Position numbers and translations under genes: made by a program. From contig CAWJNF010000001.1 in assembly GCA_963844235.1 (NCBI GenBank), positions 682,001 through 746,000 on the forward strand: DNA of 64,000 nt, written 5' to 3'. Positions within the stretch are counted from its first letter, which is position 1. The number at the start of each line of letters is the position of its first letter. The notes beneath the pieces are model-generated. The model was not told where the DNA came from. It worked only from the letters and a program-made list of their open reading frames with translations, and searched no databases. This DNA is from CAWJNF01 sp963844235 (GTDB taxonomy: Bacteria > Actinomycetota > Thermoleophilia > Gaiellales > Gaiellaceae). Shown piece by piece: positions 21,662-32,049 of this stretch.

Positions 21662-22971
21662 ATGCGCGCTGTCGACATCATTCAAAAGAAGCGAGACGGC
21701 GGCGTCCTGACCCCCGACGAAATCCGGTTTTTCGTCACAGGGGTTACCGATTTTTCACTTCCTGACTATCAGGCCGCCGCGCTGCTGATGGCCATCCTCC
21801 TTCGGGGGATGACCGCGGAGGAGACGTCGGTGTTGACCGACGCCATGGTCAAATCGGGTGTCCGGGTCGATCTTGTCGGACATTCCCGGCATCAAGGTCG
21901 ACAAGCACAGCACCGGCGGGGTCGGCGACAAGTCGTCGATCGTGATTGCGCCACTCGTCGCGGCGTGCGGCGGCGTCGTGCCGATGATGTCGGGGCGAGG
22001 CCTCGGGCACACCGGCGGCACGCTCGACAAGCTCGAGTCGATTCCCGGCTTCCGGACGAACCTGTCGACTGTCGGAGATGCGCGCGTCGCTTGCGGCGAT
22101 TGGCTGCGCGCTGATTGGCCAGACCGCGCAGATCGCGCCGGCCGACAAGAAGCTGTACGCGCTGCGGGACGTGACCGGCACGATCGAGAGCGTGCCGCTG
22201 ATTTCGGCGTCGATCATGAGCAAGAAGATCGCCGAAGGGATCGGCGCGCTCGTGCTCGACGTGAAGAGCGGCAAGGGCGCGTTCATGAAGACACCGAGAC
22301 CGAGGCCCGCACGCTCGCCGAGTCGCTCGTCGCGATCGGCAAATCCGCCGGCGTCCAGACGCAGGCGGTGATCACGGCGATGGACTGGCCGATCGGGTTT
22401 GCGGTCGGCAACGCGAACGAAGTCGTCGAGTGCATCGAGCTGTTGAAGGGCAACGGCCGTCCCGACCTCGTCGAGAACGCGCTCGAGCTGAGCGAGCGCA
22501 TGCTGGTCGTCGCCGGAGTCGCCAACGATCGCGCCGAGGCCGCGGCCCGGTGCCGGCGCGCGATCGACTCCGGGGAGGCGCTGGAGCGGCTCAGGGCGAT
22601 CATCGAGCGGCAGGGTGGCGATCCGCGGGTGATCGACGACTACGAGCCGGATGCCGCACGCGCCGGCAGAGCACGTCGTCCGCGCTCCGGCCGACGGTTT
22701 CGTCACCGGGCTCGACGCGTGGCTCATCGGGCGGGCGGCAGTGGTGCTCGGCGGCGGGCGTGACAAAGTAGATGACGAGATCGATCCGGCGGTCGGTATC
22801 ATGATTGCCGCGGCCGTCGGCGACGCCGTGCGCGCCGGCGATCCCGTGCTGCGCGTGCAGTACAGGTCCGAAGAGAGGCTGGAGGATGCCCTGCCGCTGT
22901 TGATGGAGGCCGTGCGCGTCGGCGAGTCGCCGAGGCCGCGCGTGCCGCTGATCATCGACGAGGTGCTATGA
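21662..22971 (+). CDS. deoA: Pyrimidine-nucleoside / thymidine phosphorylase (frameshifted)
   Basis: Cleaves pyrimidine nucleosides with phosphate to base and (deoxy)ribose-1-phosphate. The start MRAVDIIQKKRDGGVL is typical. Phosphate- and substrate-binding motifs are VDKHSTGGVGDKSS near 21895 and SGRGLGHTGGTLDKLE near 21990. The C-terminal domain includes HVVRAPADGFV and LGGGRDKVDDEIDPAVGI, ending VPLIIDEVL. Breaks near 21870, 22080, 22670 fit one extra base; one near 22290 looks like a lost base. It is the first gene of a nucleoside uptake and cleavage operon. It could be deoA or pdp; I cannot separate them by eye. Confidence 0.92.
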
Positions 22972-22982
22972 CGCTGCTGAAC

Positions 22983-23069
22983 GCCGACCTGAAGGTCGGC
23001 ACTACGAGAGCAGCAGGACGGCGATTCGCACGATCGTCGGGCGGTCGTAGTGCCGACCTTCAGGTCGGC
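22983..23069. repeat. Paired palindromic (REP-like) element
   Basis: Two perfect 25-base inverted copies at 22983-23007 and 23045-23069 flank a 37-base loop. Each copy is itself palindromic at its core (GCCGACCTGAAGGTCGGC), followed in one orientation by ACTACGA. The right copy contains the GTG start (23050) and the first residues MPTFRSA of the Bmp lipoprotein. The loop is unlike the arms. Confidence 0.93.
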
Positions 23070-24116
23070 CCTCGCGCTGGCCTGCCTCGCGCTGCTCTCC
23101 GCGTGCAGCCCGCAGACCTACGCGGTCAGCGATCCCACGAAAACCGAAGCCGGCATCGTGTTCGACATCGGCGGCAAGGACGATCGCTCCTTCAATGCCG
23201 CCGCGTGGAACGGCATGAAATGCGCCGAGACCGGCACGCTGCCGGACGGCGCGGACTGCGGAAAGCCCGGCCTCGGGATCGTGCTGCGCGACGTCGAGCC
23301 GGGCACGCCGGTCAACATCGAGCCGGCCATGCGCGCGTTTGCCGAGCGCAAATACGACCTCATCATCGGCATCGGCTTCGCGCAGGCGCCGATTCTCGAC
23401 TCGGTCGCGAAGGACTATCCCGACATTCAGTTCGCCATCGTCGACGGCGTCAGCGAGCTGCCCAACGTCGCGTCGCTGGTGTTCAAGGAGCACGAAGGGT
23501 CGTACCTCGTCGGCATCCTCGCCGCGATGACGAGCCGGACCGGCACGCATCGGATTTCTCGGCGGCATGGACATCGGCCTGATTCACCGGTTCGGCAAGG
23601 GCTACGAGCAGGGCGCGCGATCGGTGAACCCGAACATCCGCGTGCTCGAAAACTACGTCGGGCGTCACCGATGCGGCGTGGAACAACCCGGGCCGCGGCA
23701 AAGAGCTGGCGCTCGCGCAGATTGCGAAAGGCGCCGACGTCATTTTTACGGCCGCCGGCAACTCGGGGCTCGGCGCGTTCGACGCGGTCGAAGAGAAAGG
23801 CAGGGATGCGAGCGGCCGCGCCACGCATTTCGTCATCGGCGTCGACGCCAACCAGAACATGGTGAAGCCGGGGTTCGTGCTCACGAGCATGATCAAGCGC
23901 GTGGACAACGCCGTGTACCAGATCGTCAAGGACGTCACCGAAAAGCGCTTCAAGCCGGGGCTTCACGTGTTCGGCCTCGAGAGCGACGGCGTCGGCTACG
24001 TCGTCGACGAGTACAACAGGGCGCTGCTGTCTCCCGAAGCCATCGCTGCCGCCGAAGAGGCGAAGCGCAGGATCATTGCGGGCGAGATCAAGGTGATCGA
24101 TGCGATGTTTCAGTAA
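23050..24116 (+). CDS. Bmp-family nucleoside-binding lipoprotein (frameshifted)
   Basis: Substrate-binding lipoprotein of a nucleoside ABC importer. The N-terminus MPTFRSALALACLALLSAC is a lipoprotein signal with lipobox LSAC; its first codons lie inside the REP-like palindrome. Family blocks are GIVFDIGGKDDRSFNAAAW, YDLIIGIGFAQAP, HEGSYLVGILAA and, after shifts near 23555 and 23670, GADVIFTAAGNSGLGAFDA, THFVIGVDANQN and GLESDGVGYVVDEYN, ending VIDAMFQ. The stop overlaps the start of the ATPase gene (TAATG). No strong ribosome-binding site is visible before the GTG, so the start could be reached by coupling from deoA or be served by the structure. Confidence 0.88.
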
Positions 24117-25620
24117 TGCTGTCAGCTTAGAGACATCACCAAGCGCTTCGGCGGCGTCGTCGCCAACGACCACATCAACATCACGGTCGAGCCCGGCACC
24201 ATTCACGCCATCGTCGGCGAGAACGGCGCCGGAAAGTCGACCGCGATGCGGATCGCCTACGGCTTCTACACCGCCGACAGCGGCGAGATCCTCATCGACG
24301 GACGAGCCTCAGCCGTATCCAGCGGCCGCTCGACGCCATCGCGCTCGGCATCGGCATGGTGCACCAGCATTTCATGCTGGTCGACACGATGACCGTGGCC
24401 GAGAACATCGTGCTCGGCGCCGAGTCCGGTTCGGCGTTCGCGCTCGACGTCGAACGAGGCTGCCGCGCGGATTCGCTCGCTATCCGAAACGTTCAGGCTG
24501 TCGGTCGACCCGCACGCGCTGGTCGAGACGCTGTCGGTCGGCCAGCAGCAGCGCGTCGAGCTGCTGAAGGCGCTCTATCGCAACGCACAGCTGCTGATCC
24601 TCGACGAGCCGACGGCCGTCCTGACGCCGCAGGAAGTCGAGGAGTTCTTCGCCATCCTTCGCGGCATGCGCGAGCAGGGCAAGACCATCGTCATCATCAC
24701 GCACAAGCTCGGCGAAGTGCTGGCGATCTCCGACGACGTGACGGTGATGCGGGACGGGAAGGTCGTCGGGCGCGTCAAGACGAAGGAGACGAGCGCGGCC
24801 GAGCTGGCGCGGCTGATGGTCGGCCGGGAAGTGCTGCTGCGCGTGGAGAAGCCGCCGGCGAAGCCGGGCAACGTGATGCTGAGCGTTCGCAATCTCTCCG
24901 TCGGTTCCGGCGCGAACCGCATTCTGAAAGGCGTCTCGTTCGACGTGCGAGCCGGGGAGATCGTCGGCATCGCCGGCGTCGAAGGCAACGGCCAGCGCGA
25001 GCTCATCGAAGCGATCGCCGGGCTGGTCGACCCCGCCCATGTCTCCGGCGAGATGAGCGCTCGAAGGCAGCATCGCTGACTCGGGCATGGATGCGCGGGC
25101 GCGGCGCGAGCGCGGCATCGCGCACATTCCCGAAGACCGGCACCGGCGCGGGCTGCTGCTCGATTTTCCGCTCGACGAAAACACCATCCTCGGCGTTCAC
25201 TACCGGCCGCCGGTCGCGTCCGGCGCGATGTTGAACGATCGGGAGGTGCGCCGCCGGACCGGCGATATCATCCAGCGTTTCGACGTGCGGCCGCCCAATC
25301 CCGCGCTGCCGGCGCGCGCGCTGTCCGGCGGCAACCAGCAGAAGCTGATCATCGGCCGCGAGTTCGAGCTGAAGCCCCGGCTGCTGCTCGTCGCGCAGCC
25401 GACGCGCGGCGTCGACATCGGCGCGATCGAGTTCATCCACCGCAAGCTGGTCGCGCTGCGCGACGCCGGCTGCGCGGTGCTGCTCGTCTCGGCGGAGCTC
25501 GAAGAAGTGATGTCGCTGTCCGATCGCCTGCTGGTGATCCACGACGGCCGCATCGCCGGCGAAGTCGATCCTGCGTCGGCGAAACCGGCCGACATCGGCA
25601 TCTTGATGACAGGCGGATGA
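24116..25620 (+). CDS. Nucleoside ABC importer ATPase, two NBDs (frameshifted)
   Basis: An RbsA-like double ATPase that energises the Bmp-type importer. NBD1 has Walker A GENGAGKST near 24212, Q-loop HQHFMLVDTMTVAENIV, signature LSVGQQQRVELL and Walker B LLILDEPTAVLTPQE. NBD2 has the degenerate Walker A of this family (GVEGNGQREL) and a complete signature LSGGNQQKLIIGREF near 25320. The corrected start reads ML(S/Q)LRDITKRFGGVV, one extra base lying in the first five codons. Other shifts are near 24305, 24460 and 25055. The stop overlaps the permease start (ATGA). Corrected length is about 500 aa, normal. Confidence 0.93.
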
Positions 25621-26680
25621 TGGCGCTGCTCTTTCCGTTCATCGCCGTCGTCGCCGCGTTCCTCGTCGGCGGAGCGTTCGTCCTGGCGATCGGCGACAAC
25701 CCGATCGAGACCTACCGGCTGCTCATCGGCAGCGCGCTGTGGTGGCCCGACGGCATCGGCTACACGCTGTTCCTCGCGACGCCGCTCATCTTCACCGGCC
25801 TTGCGGTGTCCGTCGCGTTCCGCGCCGGGCTGCTGAACATCGGCGCGGAAGGGCAGCTCTACATTGCCGCGTTCGCCACGGCCTGGGTCGGCATCGTGCT
25901 CGGGTCGCTGCCGGCCGTGGTGCTCGTGCCGCTCTGCTTCGCCGCGGCGATTGCGGCCGGCGCCGCGTGGGGCGCGATTCCAGGGTTGTTGAAGGCGCGG
26001 TTCGGCTCGCACGAAGTGATCAACACGATCATGATGAACTTCATCGCGGTCGCGCTGGCGAGCTACTTCACGCAGTATCACTATCGGACGCCCGGCGATC
26101 CGATTATGCAGACCGCGCCGATTTCCGCGCAGCGCACATCGCCAGGCTGGGGCGATTCATTCCGGGCCTGCCCGCGCGCATTCCGCTGAACGTGTCGTTC
26201 CTGCTCGCGCTGGCGGCGTGCGCGCTCGTGTACGTGTTTCTGTGGCGCACGAAGTGGGGCTACGAGCTGCGCGCAACCGGCAGCAACCCGTCGGCGGCGG
26301 AGTACGGCGGCATTTCCGTGCGCCGCCAGATCGTGCTGGCGATGGCGATCTCCGGCGGTCTGGCCGGCATGGTGGGCATCAACGAAGTGCTCGGCTATCG
26401 CCATCGGTACTACGACGGGTTCTCCGACAGCTACGGGTTCACCGGCATCGCGGTGGCGCTGCTCGGGCGCAACCATCCGGTGGGCGTCATCTTCGCGGCG
26501 CTGCTGTTCGCGGTGCTCACGCGCGGCGGCGTGCCGGTGGACGCGTTCACTCAGCACGTCACGAAGGACATCGTCCAGATTCTTCAGGCGACGATCATCT
26601 TGTTCGTCGCGGCGGAGGCATTTTTCCGTGAACCGATGATCCGCCTTCGCCGGAGGCTTCGGCGGACAAGCGATGGCTGA
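25617..26680 (+). CDS. Nucleoside ABC importer permease 1 (frameshifted)
   Basis: Polytopic permease of the BmpABC/YufP type. Hydrophobic start LLFPFIAVVAAFLVGGAFVL, then GYTLFLATPLIFTGLAVSVA, FRAGLLNIGAEGQLYIAA and FGSHEVINTIMMNFIAV, all typical of the family. A frame change near 26135 appears to be a lost base (or two extra ones), after which it continues GYELRATGSNPSAAEYGGI to the end at 26680. About nine membrane helices. Overlaps both neighbours by a few bases, so the four importer genes are transcribed and translated as a unit. Confidence 0.93.
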
Positions 26681-27564
26681 CCTCTTCACGATCGCGCTGA
26701 TCTTCTCGACGATCCGCCTGTCGACGCCGCTCATCCTGGCGGCGCTGGGCGGACTGTTCTCCGAGCGATCGGGCGTCATCAACATCGCGCTCGAAGGCAT
26801 GATGCTGGCGGGCGCGTTCACCGCCGCCGCGATGACCTATGCCACCGGCAGCCCATGGGTCGGCCTTGCGGCTGCCGATCGGCGCCGGCGTGCTGATTGC
26901 GCTGGTCCATGCGGTCGCGTGCATCCGTTACCGGGCGGACCAGGTGGTGGTCGGGACCGCGATCAACATTCTGATGATCGGCCTGCCGGGCTTCCTGAGC
27001 GGCGCGTTTTTCCTCTCGTCGGGATCGACGCCGCAGATTCCGATCGAGCAACTCGTTCCGCGCGCGCCCATCGTGATGGCGTTCGCATTTGTGCCGCTTA
27101 CGTGGTACGTGCTGTATCGCACGCCGTTTGGCCTGCGCCTTCGCGCGGTCGGCGAGAATCCCGGGGCCGCGGATGCGGCGGGGCTCAACGTCGCGAAGAT
27201 CAGATACAGCGGCGTGCTGCTGTCGGGCGCGCTTGCGGCGCTCGGCGGCGCGTATCTCTCGATCGGGCAGTCGTCGCTGTTTACGCGCAACATGACGTCA
27301 GGTCGCGGGTTCATCGCGCTGGCGGCGCTGATCTTCGGCAAGTGGCGGCCGGTGCAGACGCTGCTCGCGTGCCTCTTCTTCGGGCTCACCGAAGCGATTA
27401 CCATCCAGATGCAGGGCGTTGTTAAACTGCCATCCGGAGACGACATTCCAGTGCAGTTCATCCAGATGGTGCCCTACGTGCTGACGATGGTCGTGCTGGC
27501 CGGCTTCATCGGCCACTCCCGGCCGCCGCGGGCGCTCGGCCAGCCCTACGAGAAGGAACGGTGA
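26673..27564 (+). CDS. Nucleoside ABC importer permease 2 (frameshifted)
   Basis: Second permease of the same importer (YufQ-like). It reads MADLFTIALIFSTIRLSTPL, ILAALGGLFSERSGVINIAL and EGMMLAGAFTAAAMTYATG, then after one +1 shift near 26870 IGAGVLIALVHAVACIRYRA, VVVGTAINILMIGLPGF, GLRLRAVGENPGAADAAGL and FGLTEAITIQMQG. The phrase GENP is the counterpart of GSNP in permease 1. Ends at 27564 where the PNP start overlaps (GTGA). Corrected length is ~297 aa. Confidence 0.93.
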
Positions 27565-28393
27565 GCGCGCCGTCGTACTACGATCAGGTGCAGAGCGCCG
27601 CAGCGCGTGTTCGCTCGACCTCGGAGACCATTCCCGACGTCGCGGTCGTGCTCGGATCCGGACTTGGGCGGGTTTGCGTCGAGCCTCGGGAACGCCACGT
27701 CGATCCCCTATGGCGACATCCCGAACTGGCCGGATTCGAGCGTGGTCGGCCATGAAGGGCGGCTGGTGATCGGCGAGGTCGCCGGGCGTCGCGTCGCCGC
27801 GCTGTCGGGCCGCGCCCACTTCTACGAAGGGCACGACCTGCGAACGGTGACATTTGCCACGCGGGTGCTCGGCGTGCTCGGCGTGAAGACGCTCATCCTG
27901 ACGAATGCCGCCGGCGGCATCAAACAGCGGCTTCGCCCCTGGCGATCTGATGGTGATCGACGACCATATCAACCTGCTGGGCAGCAGTCCGCTGGTCAGG
28001 TCCGAACGACGAGCGATTTGGCGTTCGGTTTCCGGACCTGACGCATGTATATTCACCGCGGCTGCGGCGACTGGCCGACGAGACGGCCGCGGCGCAGGGC
28101 ATGACGCTGCAGGCACGGCGTCTATGCCGCATGTCACGGGCCGTCATACGAGACGCCGGCGGAGGTGCGGTATCTGCGCACTGATCGGCGCCGATGCGGT
28201 CGGGATGTCGACGGTGCCCGAGGCGATCGTGGCGCGGCACATGGGCATCGAGGTGCTGGGCATCTCGTGCATCACGAATTTCGCCGCGGGTGTGCTGCCG
28301 CAGCCGCTGAACCACGACGAGGTGCTCGAGACGGCGCAGCGGGTCCGGGACACGTTCATCGCGTTGTTGAAGGGCGTCATTGCAGGAATCTGA
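27561..28393 (+). CDS. punA: Purine nucleoside phosphorylase (frameshifted)
   Basis: Trimeric-type PNP that phosphorolyses purine nucleosides to base and ribose-1-phosphate. The GTG at 27561 overlaps the permease stop. Blocks are IPDVAVVLGSGLG (phosphate loop), SVVGHEGRLVIGEV, VAALSGRAHFYEGHDL, LILTNAAGGI, GDLMVIDDHINLLG and GADAVGMSTVPEAIVARHMG, ending FIALLKGVIAGI. Breaks are near 27660, 27930, 28000, 28045, 28115 and 28160, all consistent with extra bases. With no mtnP in the window it might also accept methylthioadenosine, given mtnA 1 kb downstream; that is speculation. Confidence 0.93.
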
Positions 28394-28401
28394 GAGGATG
28401 C

Positions 28402-28863
28402 GTGGCTGATCAATCTGTTGTTTCCGTTGTCGCGCTGGAAGTGTCCGACGGCAAGGAACGCGAGTTTCTCGCGCTGACGGGGCGGTTGCAGGCGCTGGTT
28501 CGCTCGAAGGGCTACGGCACGAATCAGCTCCTTCAGGACGGCTCCCATCCGCGCCGGTATTACGACATTCGCATCTGGCGCAACGCCGACGCGGCTGCGA
28601 AGGCTGAAGGCGACAGCGACATCGGCGGTCTCAGGCGCGACCTGGCGAAGCACCTGCAGTCGACGCCGATCGTCGACGTGGCGTGGGCCGTAGAGGTTGG
28701 CCTCGCGGCGGCGGGCCCTGGCAGGAGCGCCGGCAGCTGGCGCGACCGGCGTCAATCAGCCGAGCGCGCGCGAGCAGAGTGCGGCGTTCAGCGGATCGCG
28801 AAAAGCGCGTGCGCGCCGACCGCCGCGTCGGTCCTCGCCGCGGGAGCGAGCCGCTCCGCCTGA
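28402..28863 (+). CDS. Small antibiotic-monooxygenase-like protein of unknown function
   Basis: GTG at 28402 with AGAGG just upstream. The first ~95 residues (VVSVVALEVSDGKEREFLAL; YDIRIWRNADAAAKAEGD) have the beta-alpha-beta pattern and size of a dimeric alpha/beta-barrel (ABM-like) fold. I do not recognise a specific family. After residue ~98 the frame runs into Arg-rich sequence. In the alternative frame it reads ERRQLARPASISRA and VRADRRVGPRRGSEPLRLK, a basic tail, so one extra base near 28700 is likely and the end is uncertain. It lies inside the nucleoside operon between PNP and cytidine deaminase. Confidence 0.5.
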   Translation: MADQSVVSVVALEVSDGKEREFLALTGRLQALVRSKGYGTNQLLQDGSHPRRYYDIRIWRNADAAAKAEGDSDIGGLRRDLAKHLQSTPIVDVAWAVEVGLAAAGPGRSAGSWRDRRQSAERARAECGVQRIAKSACAPTAASVLAAGASRSA

Positions 28864-28879
28864 AGCCCTTCGGCGCCGT

Positions 28880-29285
28880 TCAGAGTTCGGCGCTCCGCAT
28901 TCGCACGTCGTCCACGCGGCGAGAATCGCGCGCGAGCGCGCGCTGGCGGCGTTCTCGGAGTTCAAGGTCGGCGCGGCGCTCGAAACCACCGACGGCCGAA
29001 TCATCACCGGCTGCAACATCGAGAACTCCACCTACGGCCTGACGATGTGCGCCGAGCGCGTCGCGATTTTCAAGGCGGTGTCCGAAGGATACCGCTCGTT
29101 CACGCGCATCGCAGTCGTCGCGGACACGTCGCAGCCGACGTCTCCATGCGGCGCATGCCGCCAGATGTTGTGGGAGTTCGCCGGCGACATCGAGGTGATC
29201 CTCGCCGATCTCGACAACATCAAGACGACCGCACCGGCTGAAGGATCTGCTGCCGCATCCGTTCGACGCGCGGTTCATCGAGTGA
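28880..29285 (+). CDS. cdd: Cytidine deaminase (frameshifted, 5' end unresolved)
   Basis: Deaminates cytidine and deoxycytidine to uridine forms. Zinc and catalytic residues are in GCNIENSTYGLTMCAERVAI (Cys-x-Glu site) and PCGACRQMLWEF. The N-terminal part reads VVHAARIARERALAAFSEF then KVGAALETTDGRIITG. No ATG, GTG or TTG fits the expected start, so a base error hides it; the given start is approximate. One extra base near 29230 is needed to reach the true end HRLKDLLPHPFDARFIE, stop TGA 29283-29285. Tetrameric small-type CDD by length. Last gene of the nucleoside operon before a hairpin tract. Confidence 0.9.
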
Positions 29286-29288
29286 CTG

Positions 29289-29365
29289 TAAATGCTTACA
29301 GTAGATCAGACGATCAGAAGACCAGAGAAAATTTCCTTCTGATCTGATCTCTTGATCTTCTGTTC
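29289..29365. repeat. Degenerate GATCAGA repeat with hairpins after cdd
   Basis: TGTAA-ATGC-TTACA forms a small hairpin just after the cdd stop. GATCAGAAG (29312-29320) then pairs with CTTCTGATC (29336-29344) around an A/T-rich loop, inside a run of GATCAGA, GATCTGATCTC and TTGATCTTC units. It is a candidate operon-end terminator made of short degenerate repeats. Confidence 0.6.
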
Positions 29366-29404
29366 AAGATCTCCATCAGCCGTATTCAAGTATCATTTCC
29401 TCAC

Positions 29405-30460
29405 ATGCTTCCGACTATTGAGTGGAACGACGAAGGCGTCGTGATGATCGATCAGCGCAAGCTGCCTGGCGCTGAGATCTACGTCACGTGCAAGAGCGCG
29501 AAGGACGTCGCGAAGGCCATCAAGACGATGGTGATCAGCGGCGCGCCGGCGATTGGCGTGGCGGCGGCCATGGGATTGGCGCTTGGCGTGCGGCAGAGCA
29601 CGGCCACCGGAACGACGAAGCTTGCCGGAGAGTTCTACAAGCTGTGCGAGATGATGGCCGACACGCGCCCGACGGCGGTGAATCTGTTCTGGGCGATCGA
29701 TCGCATGAAGCGCGTGTTTGCCGAAGCCGGCGTCGTCGGGCCAGTCGGTCGATCAGATCAAGGACCGGCTCGCCGCCGAGGCGCGCATGATTCACGACGA
29801 AGACGTCGCGAGCTGCCGCGCGATGGGGGCGTTCGGCGCGACCGTCGTGCCGGATGCGCGCGCGCGTGCTGACGCATTGCAACGCCGGCGCGCTGGCGAC
29901 CGCCGGATACGGCACGGCGCTCGGCGTGATTCGCGGCGCGGTCGAGCAGGGAAAGAAGGTCGCGGTCCTCGCCGACGAGACGCGTCCGTTTCTCCAGGGC
30001 GCGCGGCTGACGGCGTGGGAGCTGACGCGGGACGGCATCGACACGACGGTGATCACCGACAACATGTCCGGCGCGCTGATGCTCGGCGGCCAGATCGATC
30101 TCGTTGTCGTCGGCGCCGATCGCATCGCCGCCAACGGCGACGTCGCGAACAAGATCGGCACCTACACCGTCGCCGTGCTCGCGAAGGAGCACGGCATCCC
30201 GTTCTACGTCGCCGCGCCGATCTCGACGATCGATCTGGCGACGCCGGACGGCAGCGGCATCCCGATCGAGGAACGCAACGCGAAGGAAGTGACGCATCTG
30301 GGCCCCGCGCGGCTGACGCCGGCAGGCCGCCAAAGTGCGGAACCCCGCGTTCGACGTCACGCCGCACAAGTACGTGACGGCCATCATCACCGAGCGCGGC
30401 ATCGCTCGCGCGCCATACTCCGAGTCGCTGCCGAACCTGGTCAACGGCACGGGCGTCTAA
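29405..30460 (+). CDS. mtnA: Methylthioribose-1-phosphate isomerase family (frameshifted)
   Basis: Aldose-to-ketose isomerase of the eIF2B/MtnA family; MtnA converts 5-methylthioribose-1-phosphate to methylthioribulose-1-phosphate in methionine salvage. Motifs are VISGAPAIGVAAAMGLALG, catalytic Cys in THCNAGALATAGYGTALG near 29875, and catalytic Asp in VVGADRIAANGDVANKIG near 30110. Breaks near 29740, 29855 and 30335 each fit one extra base (the first in GGG). The end reads KVRNPAFDVTPHKYVTAI and LPNLVNGTGV. Because it follows two nucleoside phosphorylases, ribose-1-phosphate is a possible alternative substrate (inference). Confidence 0.92.
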
Positions 30461-30482
30461 ACGAAGCCTGCCATCATTGTCC

Positions 30483-31526
30483 ATGCTGATGCTCGGCATC
30501 GAGACGTCGTGCGACGAGACGTCGGCCGCCGTCGTCGCCGAAACGGGCGGCACGTGGACGATCGGGTCGAACATCGTCGCGTCGCAGGTGGCGATCCACC
30601 GCGAGTGGGGCGGTGTCGTGCCCGAGCTCGCGTCGCGCCAGCACATCCGCGACATCTGCGGCGTCGTTCGTGCGGCGCTCGATACCGCGAAGACCGAGCT
30701 GTCAGAGCCTCGATGCGATCGCCGTCACTCAGGGGCCCGGCCTCGTGGGCTCGCTGCTCGTCGGCGTCTCGTTTGCGAAGTCGCTCGCGGTCTCGCTGAA
30801 TCGTCCGCTCGTGCCGGTGCATCATCTTGCCGGCCACATCGAGTCGCTGTTCCTGCAGCACGGCGACTTGCCGCTGCCGCTCGTCGCGCTCGTCGTGTCT
30901 GGCGGCCACACCAGCCTGTATCTCGTGAAGGAGCCGGGCTCGTACGCGCGCATCGGCCGGACGCGCGACGATGCGGCGGGGGAGGCGTACGACAAGGTCG
31001 CGAGGCTGCTCGGCCTCGGATATCCGGGCGGGCCGATCGTCGACAAGCGCGCGCGCGACGGCAACGACCAGGCGATCGCGCTGCCGCTGGCGCGCATGAC
31101 CCACGCCGATCGCAACGCGCCGGCGAGTAAAGGGCGATCTGGATTTCAGCTTCAGCGGGCTGAAAACCGCCGTGCTGCGCCACGTGCGCCAGCGCACGGA
31201 CGGCGCCGCTGACCGACGCGGAGATCAACGACATCTGCGCCAGCTTTCAGCGCGTCGTCGTCAGCGCGCTGCTCGATCGCGTGTTCGACGCCGCCGAACG
31301 GTTCGGCGCGCAGAGCGTCGGCATCGCCGGCGGCGTGTCGGCGAACGCGCGCCTGCGAAACGATTTCGCCGTCCGCGCGGCGCGGCTCGGGTTTCCCGCC
31401 TACGTGCCGGCGCTCTCGCTCTCGACGGACAACGCCGCGATGATTGCCGCCGCCGGCCTCAGGAATTTCCACGCGGGCAAGCGCGCCGGACTGGATCTGA
31501 ACGCGGACGCGTCGCTGGAGCTTTGA
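30483..31526 (+). CDS. tsaD: tRNA threonylcarbamoyladenosine synthase subunit TsaD (frameshifted)
   Basis: Transfers the threonylcarbamoyl group to A37 of ANN-decoding tRNAs with TsaB and TsaE. The ATG at 30483 (MLGIETSCDETSAAVV) is preferred over an in-frame TTG at 30477. Metal ligands are in PVHHLAGHIES near 30820; further family blocks are VSGGHTSLYLV, GEAYDKVARLLGLGYPGGP and FSFSGLKTAVLRHV, with SVGIAGGVSANARLR and LSLSTDNAAMIAAAG. Breaks near 30705, 31130 and 31205 step 0, 1, 2, 0. Ends at TGA 31524-31526, directly before a strong hairpin. An essential gene in most bacteria, so the breaks are probably not real. Confidence 0.95.
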
Positions 31527-31527
31527 T

Positions 31528-31603
31528 GTCTCAACGCAAAGACGCCAAGTCGCCAAGGAATTGTTCTTGAAGAAGAAGTCCCTTCGCGTCTTCGCGTTGA
31601 GAC
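31528..31603. terminator. Bidirectional hairpin between tsaD and yjbQ
   Basis: GTCTCAACGC at 31528-31537 and GCGTTGAGAC at 31594-31603 are perfect inverted repeats; the arms extend to 18 bases with one mismatch (31528-31545 with 31586-31603). Inside lie GCCAAG/CCTTCG repeats and GAAGAAGAAG. It begins two bases after the tsaD stop and ends four bases before the YjbQ stop, the expected place for a shared terminator of convergent genes. There is no U-tract. Confidence 0.7.
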
Positions 31604-31606
31604 GTC

Positions 31607-32027
<421 letters not shown>

Positions 32028-32049
32028 GCACGTAAAATACCTCAACGCG

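Noticed and set aside
22983..23069. Inverted repeat as insertion-sequence ends
   Set aside because: Only 37 bases lie between the arms, and there is no transposase or target duplication visible.
31152..31600. Long minus-strand frame through tsaD
   Set aside because: It is the antisense of tsaD joined to the YjbQ protein by absence of stops in GC-rich DNA; tsaD motifs are clear on the plus strand.
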